A stretch of DNA of 64,000 nt from Mycolicibacter kumamotonensis (GTDB lineage: Bacteria; Actinomycetota; Actinomycetes; Mycobacteriales; Mycobacteriaceae). Shown here in pieces: positions 21,552 through 28,271 of this stretch. Location of the stretch: NCBI RefSeq assembly GCF_002086285.1, contig NZ_MVHU01000004.1, positions 124,001 to 188,000 of the forward strand. The letters are read 5' to 3'. The notes beneath the pieces were generated by a model. It was not told the DNA's origin, made no database searches, and saw only the letters and a program-made list of their open reading frames with translations. How positions within the stretch are numbered: the first letter of the stretch is position 1; each line of letters begins with the position of its first letter. The position numbers were made by a program, and so were the translations under genes.

Positions 21552-22643
21552 TCAGAGGCCGAACAGATCGCCCAGCCAACCGAATGCGTCGGATGCTGCG
21601 CCGGCGCCGCCGTCATCGACCAGATCGGTGGGCAGCAGGGGCAGTTCGGCGCCCGCCAGCGGCGGGGTCACCACGACCGCGCCCTTGCCATCCCAGCCCG
21701 AACCCAGCAGGGCGCCGACGGTTTGGCCCCAGGCCTGCCACGCGGCGATCGGGCCGATCCCGGCACTGTTGAGGTCCAGGGTGCCCAGGACCGGGACTCC
21801 GCTGAATTCCAAGCCGACACTTTGGAACAAGGAGCCGCCGACCGCCGGTACCTCGGCGGCGAGCTCACCGCCGGGTCCCAGTACCTGGTAGCTCACAGCG
21901 GCCGCTCCCGTAGACAGCAGGCCACCGAAGGCGAAGTCCAGGTGGTCCATGGTCATGCCGGCCGGGAAGAATCCGGCGTCGTTGATCATCGGCAACAACG
22001 AATCCAGGTTCAACGTGGCGCCGTTGAGCATGGCGCCCCACATGTTGGTCAGGGTGTCGCCGAAGCTGTCACCGTCGGTGATGCTGTTCAGCAACGCGAT
22101 CCAGGGGCTGACGGCTGGGCCGATCATGCCCATAAAGACCGCGCTGGCCGGCGAGCCCAGCATGTTGATGATCGGCAGGATCTGGTTGGGATCCACGTCG
22201 GCGGGCAGATACCCGGCGACCTGGCCGAACATCAGCGCGTGGGTGCTGTCCATGGTGTGGTTGATGACCGTGGCTTGGGTTTCGTCGGTGGTGTTCTGCA
22301 ACGCCCACCCGGAGATCACCGCATTCAGGTGCAGCTGGAGCTGTTCATTGACGCTGTTGGTGCTGCCGGCGGGGTCGTTGAGCAGTTGGTCGGCGTAGTC
22401 CATCTGGTTGGCCCAGAACTGCTGCATCCCGACCCCGGGCGCCAAATACCAGTTGTTCAGCAGCGTGGTCAGGTTGGCCGACGCGGCGTTGACGACGTCC
22501 TCCCACGCCCCGGTCAATTGCACCGCGGGGGACAGGGCATCGGACAGGGTGGGCAATGGCGCGGCCACCGGCGTCGCCGCAATGAGGCTGGCCCCGACAA
22601 GTGCCACACCGGCGGTGGCGTAGGGGCGAACTGTGGCGTGCAA
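21552..22643 (-). CDS. GjpA-like exported protein (putative outer-membrane porin family)
   Basis: 363 residues. The N-terminus MHATVRPYATAGVALVGASLIAATPVAAPLP is a typical export signal shared by mycobacterial proteins named after the Gordonia porin GjpA; the body is hydrophobic/amphipathic with WEDVVNAASANLTTLLNNW and repeated IALLNSI-type segments, and a C-terminal ASDAFGWLGDLFGL. The start is TTG 22643, with AAGGAG on the minus strand just upstream. Pore activity is known only for the Gordonia relative; here it is a family guess. A KstR-type box lies 87 bp upstream. The PGRS gene follows 49 bp downstream. Confidence 0.6.
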   Translation of the reverse strand: MHATVRPYATAGVALVGASLIAATPVAAPLPTLSDALSPAVQLTGAWEDVVNAASANLTTLLNNWYLAPGVGMQQFWANQMDYADQLLNDPAGSTNSVNEQLQLHLNAVISGWALQNTTDETQATVINHTMDSTHALMFGQVAGYLPADVDPNQILPIINMLGSPASAVFMGMIGPAVSPWIALLNSITDGDSFGDTLTNMWGAMLNGATLNLDSLLPMINDAGFFPAGMTMDHLDFAFGGLLSTGAAAVSYQVLGPGGELAAEVPAVGGSLFQSVGLEFSGVPVLGTLDLNSAGIGPIAAWQAWGQTVGALLGSGWDGKGAVVVTPPLAGAELPLLPTDLVDDGGAGAASDAFGWLGDLFGL

Positions 22644-22712
22644 GGGGTCTCCTTCGGGTTAGTGATGCACAGCACGGAGAGGGACGAGATGAGGCTAACT
22701 GAGATACACCTG

Positions 22713-22726
22713 ATTTGTATACAAAT
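22713..22726. promoter_or_regulatory. 14-bp perfect palindrome ATTTGTATACAAAT
   Basis: Fully self-complementary, unusually AT-rich for this genome, and only 3 bp from the KstR-type box. It has the look of a repressor operator, possibly for a second regulator of the GjpA-like gene; the protein that reads it is unknown. Confidence 0.65.
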
Positions 22727-22729
22727 AAG

Positions 22730-22743
22730 TAGAACTTGTTCTA
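22730..22743. promoter_or_regulatory. KstR-type operator
   Basis: TAGAACTTGTTCTA fits the KstR consensus TnnAACnnGTTnnA at every fixed position and is also a perfect 6-bp inverted repeat around TT. KstR is the TetR-family repressor of cholesterol-catabolism genes. The box is 87 bp upstream of the GjpA-like gene and 367 bp upstream of the RPH-like gene, so the former is the likelier target. Confidence 0.7.
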
Positions 22744-23109
22744 AAACGATCCTGGGCGTCGCGATATAGGGCTGCGTAGTGCCTGGTGTACGTGGGGGAG
22801 CTGGGGGCCCAAATCTCGGATCTAACCTGGATAACCCGGAGGCACAATGGTCGAACGAAAGCGCAGATCTCCGGGCTGAGCAGCGTCTCCGGCGCTGACG
22901 GCCGTTCAAAAATATGAATGCATGTTGTAAAAAAATGTCCAGGTCACCCAGCGGGCGAACGCACCGGCAATGGATTTCTCAGGATTGGGCCCGTCCTCAC
23001 CCCGCTTCGGTGATACCGCTTCCGAACCGGAAGGCGTCGCGTTAGCGTGATCCGACGGACGCGAAGATCGGAGGACGCCACGCTTGGACCTCGCGGTAAC
23101 GCCGGACAG

Positions 23110-25464
23110 ATGAGTACGCCGATCATCAAGGCCCTGGCTGATATCCGTGCCGCCGACGCCGGCTTCAGCGGCGGCAAGGGCGCCAATCTGGGCGAGTTGC
23201 TGGCAGCCGGACTTTCGGTCCCCGACGGATTCGTCATCGGCGTCGCGGCCTACCGGGACGCCGTCGCCGCAGGCCCGCCCGCGACACCCTCGGGCGAGGT
23301 CCGTGATGCGATCGTGGCGAGCTATCGGGCCCTGGGTCCGGACGTTGCCGTAGCCGTGCGTTCATCAGCGTTGACCGAGGATGGAGCCACCTCTTCGCAC
23401 GCCGGAATCTATGAGACAGCACTCAATGTCACAGGGGCAGAACAACTGCTCGACGCCGTCCGCGACTGCTGGACTTCTGCGTCATCGCCACGGGCCCGTC
23501 AATACGGTCGAACCCAAGGCCTGGGATCTGCAGAGTCCGGGATGGGTGTGGTTGTCCAGCGTCAGGTTTGCGCATCTTGCGCCGGTGTCGCCTTCACCGT
23601 TGATCCCCTGACCGGCTGTCGTGACCGACTGGTCCTGGAATCCGCACAAGGGCAGGGGCAGGCCGTTGTCGCCGGGACGGTGACGCCGGACCGCGTCGTC
23701 GTCGACAAACATTCGCTGGAGATCCTGGCGATCAAGCGTGGCCAGCGGAATATGATGCAACTCTCGTTGTCCGAGAACCAGATTCGTGAGATCTCGCAAT
23801 ATGCGCTGGCGATCGAGCGCAGGTACGGGCGCCCGCAGGACATCGAATGGGCCCTCGATGGGCAGGGCAAGGTCTGGATTCTGCAGGCCCGTCCCGTCAC
23901 CACATTCGACGCGTTGCAGGCGAGGGCCAGAGCCGCCGAATTCTACGATCCGCCGCGCCCTCCCGGCAGTCGCTGGACCCGGGTGAACATCGGCGAGGCG
24001 CTGCCCGGGGTACCCACACCCCTGACCTGGTCGATGTGGAGCGCGGGACTGACCATGGCACAACGCGAATCCCAGATCCGCGTCGGCGTCATATCGAGAC
24101 GCGAGGACGGGCGGATGCCGCTTCTCACGCTGGCCCGAGGATGGCCGGTGCTGTCGGTCGATCTGCTGTTGAGCCAAGTCGCCCAGGTCCCCGGCGTGGA
24201 TCCCAAGGCGTTCAGTGAGCAGCTGCTCGGGGCGGCTGAAGATGTCGACGCAGCGCCGCTGGGTGCCCGTGTCGCGACCGCGTTGCGGATGACGGCGCGC
24301 GCCCCGATCGCCCTGGGCATGCTCGGCCGGCGCCTGGGACGCGCCAGTGCGATCTCGCGACGGGCATGGCAGCGGGAGGTCTCGAAGCCCGCGGTGGACC
24401 CCCAAGCGTTGTTGGCCGGGGCCGCGGCGCGTTTCGGCGAAACACTGACCGCTCACACCATGCAGACCTACTTGTGCCAGTCCCTGTACCAGGCCGTGGA
24501 GCGGTTCGCCGGAACCAAGGTGATCGACCTGCTCTCCGGAGACGGGGACCTTCCGGAGGCTCACCTTGCCCGGGATCTGTGGCTGCTGGCCGGAGGCCGG
24601 ATCTCTTTGGAGCACTTTATTTCTGAGCATGGATTCCACGGTCCCGACGAGGGAGAGATCGCCTCCGCGTCGTGGCGTCAGGACCCCGAGCCGGTGCTGC
24701 AGGCCGCACAGGCATGGGTCGATGGTGACCGTTTGCGTGATCGCGTTGCGGCACTGGAGGAACGCCGTGATGAACGACGCCGGGCCGAGGCGGCGTTGTG
24801 CGCATCGGTTCCGCGCCCGTGCCGCCGGGCGGTCGCGCGTCTGATCGCCATGGCCCGTCGAGCGTTGGTCGGCCGGGAGATCGGCAAGGCGGCGTTCCTG
24901 CAAGACCTCGATGTCGCCCGCCACGCGGTGTCCTATCTGGGCGACGATGCCGTCTGGCACACCCTGGATGAACTCCGATCGAAGGTGCACCTGACGTCGG
25001 CCGATATCATTGCCCGCCAATGTATCCGTTCGCAATGCGCCACCCTGGAACCACCGCTGTCGTTTGCCGGTGATCCGGGCGAGCAGTCGTGCGGCACCGT
25101 CGAAGGTGTGCCGTCGATGATCACCGGGGTCGGCGCCAGTCCGGGTTGTGCTCGCGGGCGGGCGCGCGTGGTGACCGAACCCGCCTCGGCGGTGGTGCTC
25201 GGCGCGGATGAGGTGCTCATCGCGCATACCACCGATCCCTCGTGGGTGATGACGTTCATGACGGTCGCCGGCATGGCGATCGACGTCGGCGGGACACTGT
25301 CGCACGCGGCGATCATCGCCCGTGAGCTCGGAATCCCTTGTGTCATCGGGACCGGCAACGGCACCCGGGCGATCCCCGATGGGGCACTCGTCGAGATCGA
25401 CGGATCGCAGGGGACGGTGCGGATTCTCGGCGCGCCGACTACCGATCGATCCGGAAACGCTTGA
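23110..25464 (+). CDS. PEP-utilising enzyme, rifampicin phosphotransferase-like
   Basis: 784 residues from ATG 23110. The N-terminal ATP-grasp domain (about 1-300) has GGKGANLGELLAAGLSVPDGFVI, AVRSSALTEDGATSSHAGIYET and DIEWALDGQGKVWILQARPVT. A middle domain (about 310-670) would bind the acceptor. The C-terminal swivelling domain carries the phospho-carrier His732 in GGTLSHAAIIARELGIP. The LSH form of that motif, with no TCH as in PEP synthase, and the domain order and length resemble rifampicin phosphotransferases, which inactivate the drug using ATP. The true substrate is unproven. Its end overlaps the convergent DUF167 gene by 26 bp. Confidence 0.82.
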   Translation: MSTPIIKALADIRAADAGFSGGKGANLGELLAAGLSVPDGFVIGVAAYRDAVAAGPPATPSGEVRDAIVASYRALGPDVAVAVRSSALTEDGATSSHAGIYETALNVTGAEQLLDAVRDCWTSASSPRARQYGRTQGLGSAESGMGVVVQRQVCASCAGVAFTVDPLTGCRDRLVLESAQGQGQAVVAGTVTPDRVVVDKHSLEILAIKRGQRNMMQLSLSENQIREISQYALAIERRYGRPQDIEWALDGQGKVWILQARPVTTFDALQARARAAEFYDPPRPPGSRWTRVNIGEALPGVPTPLTWSMWSAGLTMAQRESQIRVGVISRREDGRMPLLTLARGWPVLSVDLLLSQVAQVPGVDPKAFSEQLLGAAEDVDAAPLGARVATALRMTARAPIALGMLGRRLGRASAISRRAWQREVSKPAVDPQALLAGAAARFGETLTAHTMQTYLCQSLYQAVERFAGTKVIDLLSGDGDLPEAHLARDLWLLAGGRISLEHFISEHGFHGPDEGEIASASWRQDPEPVLQAAQAWVDGDRLRDRVAALEERRDERRRAEAALCASVPRPCRRAVARLIAMARRALVGREIGKAAFLQDLDVARHAVSYLGDDAVWHTLDELRSKVHLTSADIIARQCIRSQCATLEPPLSFAGDPGEQSCGTVEGVPSMITGVGASPGCARGRARVVTEPASAVVLGADEVLIAHTTDPSWVMTFMTVAGMAIDVGGTLSHAAIIARELGIPCVIGTGNGTRAIPDGALVEIDGSQGTVRILGAPTTDRSGNA

Positions 25465-25675
25465 TTCGCGCCCCTGCTCCCGAGGCCAGTTCGACCCGAC
25501 TGCGCGGTACCCCGAAATGCTCGGCCAGCACCCGGATCACCGCCGCGTTGGCTTTGCCGTCCACGGCTTGTTCGCGTACGTAGACCGTCAGCTGACCGTC
25601 GTCGTCGGCCTCCACCAGCGGGCCCTTGCGGCTGCCCGGCTTGACCTTGACGACGACGGTTTCGGTGCTGCTCAC
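25439..25675 (-). CDS. DUF167 (YggU-type) small protein
   Basis: 78 residues from GTG 25675. The family pattern is clear: VVVKVKPGSRKGP at the start, then YVREQAVDGKANAAVIRVLAEHFGVPRSRVELASGAGARIKRFRI. Function is unknown; the fold is small alpha/beta. A longer frame to 25720 would begin inside palindromic repeat C and is rejected. It converges on and overlaps the RPH-like gene. Confidence 0.9.
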   Translation of the reverse strand: MSSTETVVVKVKPGSRKGPLVEADDDGQLTVYVREQAVDGKANAAVIRVLAEHFGVPRSRVELASGAGARIKRFRIDR

Positions 25676-25689
25676 TGCAACAGGATCCC

Positions 25690-25755
25690 CGTGCCGCGAG
25701 CGTGCATAGTTGTACGGCACATCGCGGCGTGTCGTGTGCAGACGCGCACTCTCAC
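25690..25755. repeat. Dispersed palindromic repeat, copy C (inverted)
   Basis: On the minus strand it matches copies A and B: GCGAGCGTGC at one end, a TAGTTGTAC segment and CGGCGTGTCG in the centre, and an arm GCGCACTCTCACG at the other end that has drifted. It lies between the DUF167 start and the thiolase stop. Confidence 0.8.
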
Positions 25756-25771
25756 GGGGGAGAAGGTCAAC

Positions 25772-26968
25772 TCAGCGGGCGACGATCACCGACGAGCCGT
25801 GACCGAACAGGCCCTGGTTGGCCGTCACGCCCACCGTGGCGCCCTCGACCTGCCGGCCGGTGGCGGTGCCACGCAGCTGCCAGGTCAGCTCGCACACCTG
25901 GGCGATGGCCTGCGCCGGGATCGCCTCCCCGAAGCAGGCCAGCCCGCCGGACGGGTTCACCGGCACCCGGCCGCCGATGGTGGTGGCGCCGCTGCGCAGC
26001 AGCTGCTCGCCTTCGCCCTTGGCGCACAGGCCCAAGTGCTCATACCAGTCCAGTTCCAACGCGGTGGACAGGTCATAGACCTCGGCCAGGCTGACGTCTT
26101 CGGGGCCGATACCCGCCTCCGCATAGGCCGCGTCGAGGATCTGGTCCTTGAACACCCGCTCCGGCGCCGCCACCACTGCGGTGGAATCGGTTGCGATGTC
26201 CGGTAATTCGGGAAGGTGCTGCGGGTACTGCGGGGTGACGGTGGACACCGCCCGCACCGACGGCACACCCTCGAGTGAACCCAGGTGCTTTTTTGCGAAT
26301 TCCGCGCTGGCCACGATCAGCGCGGCCGCGCCGTCGGAGGTGGCGCAGATGTCGAGCTGGCGCAGCGGGTCGGAGACCACCGGGCTGGCCAGCACGTCCT
26401 CGACCGCGGATTCCTTGCGGTAGCGGGCATTCGGGTTGGACAGCCCGTGCCGGGAGTTCTTCACCTTCACCGCCGCGAAGTCCTCGGAGGTGGCGCCGTA
26501 GAGGTCCATCCGGCGGCGTGCCAGCAGCGCGAAGTACACCGGGTTCATCGCGCCGATCAGGTGGAAGCGCTGCCAGTCCGGGTCGTTCTTGCGCTCACCG
26601 CCGACCGGAGCGAACGCGCCCTTGGGGGTGGTGTCGGCGCCGATCACCAGCGCGACGTCGCAGAACCCGGCCAGAATCTGGGCGCGCGCGCTCTGCAGCG
26701 CCTGCGAACCGGACGCGCAGGCGGCATACGACGAGGACACCGGCACCCCGTTCCAGCCCAGCTTCTGGGCGAACGTGGATCCCGCGATGAAGCCGGGGTA
26801 GCCGTTGCGGATGGTGTCCGCGCCGGCCACCAGCTGGATCTGGCGCCAGTCCAGGCCGGCCTCGGCCAGCGCGGCACGAGCGGCGACCACGCCGTACTCG
26901 GTGAAGTCGCGGCCCCACTTGCCCCACGGGTGCATGCCGGCACCCAGGATGTACAACGGCTCAGGCAT
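25772..26968 (-). CDS. Lipid-transfer protein/thiolase (Rv1627c-like)
   Basis: 398 residues of the SCP-x-type thiolase superfamily. The nucleophilic Cys84 is in SSYAACASGSQA; the late HGSSVIV and NPSGGLACFGEAIPAQ segments supply the other catalytic-loop positions. In mycobacteria these proteins pair with a DUF35 partner and act as thiolases or aldol-lyases on CoA-linked sterol side chains; the exact substrate here is not readable. It overlaps the DUF35 gene by 8 bp, and a KstR-type box precedes that gene, which fits a role in steroid degradation. Confidence 0.92.
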   Translation of the reverse strand: MPEPLYILGAGMHPWGKWGRDFTEYGVVAARAALAEAGLDWRQIQLVAGADTIRNGYPGFIAGSTFAQKLGWNGVPVSSSYAACASGSQALQSARAQILAGFCDVALVIGADTTPKGAFAPVGGERKNDPDWQRFHLIGAMNPVYFALLARRRMDLYGATSEDFAAVKVKNSRHGLSNPNARYRKESAVEDVLASPVVSDPLRQLDICATSDGAAALIVASAEFAKKHLGSLEGVPSVRAVSTVTPQYPQHLPELPDIATDSTAVVAAPERVFKDQILDAAYAEAGIGPEDVSLAEVYDLSTALELDWYEHLGLCAKGEGEQLLRSGATTIGGRVPVNPSGGLACFGEAIPAQAIAQVCELTWQLRGTATGRQVEGATVGVTANQGLFGHGSSVIVAR

Positions 26969-27410
26969 TGGAGTCCACCTTCTTCCACGCGTAGACGGTG
27001 TGCGTCACGCCGTCGTCGTCGGTGTAGAGCGGCATGGTGGTCAGCTCCATCTCCATGCCGACCTTCAGATCCGCGGCCAGCGTGCCCTCGACCACCTTGC
27101 CCAGCACGATCAGCCCCTCGTCGGCCAGCTCCACCGCGGCGATCGCGAACGGCTCGAACGGGTCGCTGGCCGGGTAGGGCGCCGGCGGCAGGTACCGGTT
27201 CTCGGTGTAGCTCCAGATCGTGCCGCGCCGCGACAGGGCAACCGACTCCAGCACGTCGCCGTCGCAGGCGGGGTTGGGGCAATTGTTCTCCCGCGGCGGG
27301 AACACGTAGGTGCCGCACTGCGGACACTTGGCGCCGATCAGGTGGGGAAGGCCGGCGTCATCGGTGGCGTACCACCCATCGATGGCGGGCTGTGAAGAGG
27401 CTGCTGGCAC
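26961..27410 (-). CDS. DUF35 OB-fold/zinc-ribbon partner protein (Rv1628c-like)
   Basis: 149 residues. A zinc ribbon with CPQC and CPNPAC (about 29-50) is followed by an OB-fold (LSRRGTIWSYTENRYLPPAP, FAIAAVELADEGLIVLGKV). DUF35 proteins form complexes with thiolase-like or MaoC-like enzymes and are needed for their activity. The 8-bp overlap with the thiolase gene shows translational coupling. A KstR-type box lies 33-46 bp upstream of ATG 27410. Confidence 0.92.
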   Translation of the reverse strand: MPAASSQPAIDGWYATDDAGLPHLIGAKCPQCGTYVFPPRENNCPNPACDGDVLESVALSRRGTIWSYTENRYLPPAPYPASDPFEPFAIAAVELADEGLIVLGKVVEGTLAADLKVGMEMELTTMPLYTDDDGVTHTVYAWKKVDSNA

Positions 27411-27442
27411 CCGCCCAGCGTACCGAACCAGACCGGCAAAAC

Positions 27443-27456
27443 TGAAACGTGTTGCA
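27443..27456. promoter_or_regulatory. KstR-type operator upstream of the DUF35-thiolase pair
   Basis: TGAAACGTGTTGCA fits TnnAACnnGTTnnA at every fixed position; the wider ACTG...CAGT flanks extend the symmetry. Its position just before the DUF35 start is where a repressor would block transcription. Confidence 0.75.
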
Positions 27457-27510
27457 GTTCAGCCGGCGGGGGCGGTGCTGGACACCGATCTCCTGGTGCT
27501 GCCCTACGGC

Positions 27511-28200
27511 CTAGCTGCGGCCGACTCGGGCGGCCACGATCTCAGCTACGCCGGCAGCGATGTTTGTGGAGCCCATCTGGTAGTTCATCACCGCGATGAC
27601 GACGTTGTCGACGCTGCGCAGTTCATAGTGGCTCTGCGTGGTCAGGTCGGGCCGTGCCTCGCTGGAGTTGGTGACCCGCCATGACACAGCCGCCGGTGTG
27701 ACGGTCAGATCGGTCAGCGACTGCGTGCCGATGTCGGTGATCAGCACCGAGTTGCCTGAGTTCCTGCAGTCCGTCAGGAGTTTGCCGATCCGTTGCGTCA
27801 CCTTGGCCGCGGGCGCCGGTTGGGGGTAGACGCCGATCTCCTGTTTCAGCATCGCGTTACTCCACCCGGTGTAGCGGACCCGCCGGAAAGAGATCGGCGC
27901 TGGATCGAACACCGTCTCGGTGGCGCCGCCGAGGACGGCGCACCATGATCCGGGCGGGACGCCCTTCGGCCACCACGTGGGGTTGATCGGTTCGGTGTCC
28001 ACGCTCGGTTCGTTCTCCGGGTTGAGCCCGGCCCGTTCCGGGAGGTCTGCCAGCGCGACTGGCAGGATGCCTACCTGATCTGCGGGGAAGGGGGTGCCGG
28101 GCTCGGCGTTGGCCGCCCCCGCTAGTCCGAGTGCAACCGCACACAGCACGGTCGTCGTGCCAGCGGCCAACCGTCGACGCGCGCATGATCGTTCCTTCAC
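27511..28200 (-). CDS. Exported sensor-domain protein, PknH-C-like
   Basis: 229 residues from GTG 28200. A signal peptide (VLCAVALGLAGAANA, cleavage before EPG) leads to a domain with SWCAVLGGATETVFD, RRVRYTGWSNAMLKQEIGVYP and LLTDCRNSG. The two cysteines, the YTGW region and the repeated Q/V strands resemble the extracytoplasmic PknH-type sensor domain found alone in several mycobacterial exported proteins. Ligand and role are unknown. It is divergent from polA. Confidence 0.72.
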   Translation of the reverse strand: MKERSCARRRLAAGTTTVLCAVALGLAGAANAEPGTPFPADQVGILPVALADLPERAGLNPENEPSVDTEPINPTWWPKGVPPGSWCAVLGGATETVFDPAPISFRRVRYTGWSNAMLKQEIGVYPQPAPAAKVTQRIGKLLTDCRNSGNSVLITDIGTQSLTDLTVTPAAVSWRVTNSSEARPDLTTQSHYELRSVDNVVIAVMNYQMGSTNIAAGVAEIVAARVGRS

Positions 28201-28271
28201 GCCACTACCGTCCCACCGTCGCTGCAGACCGTCCCGCCCGACAGCGTCGCGTCGTGCATAGAGTTGTCTCC

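Larger units (their letters stand above)
22644..23109. other. 466-bp AT-richer intergenic region between divergent genes
   Basis: Noticeably lower GC than its surroundings between about 22690 and 22760 and again at 22905-22945. It holds a 14-bp perfect palindrome and a KstR-type box, and a possible minus-strand -10 (TAGCCT, 22697-22692) for the GjpA-like gene. I see no convincing open frame or RNA gene in it; a frame opening at 23047 can be joined to the downstream enzyme but lacks family similarity before 23110. Confidence 0.6.
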
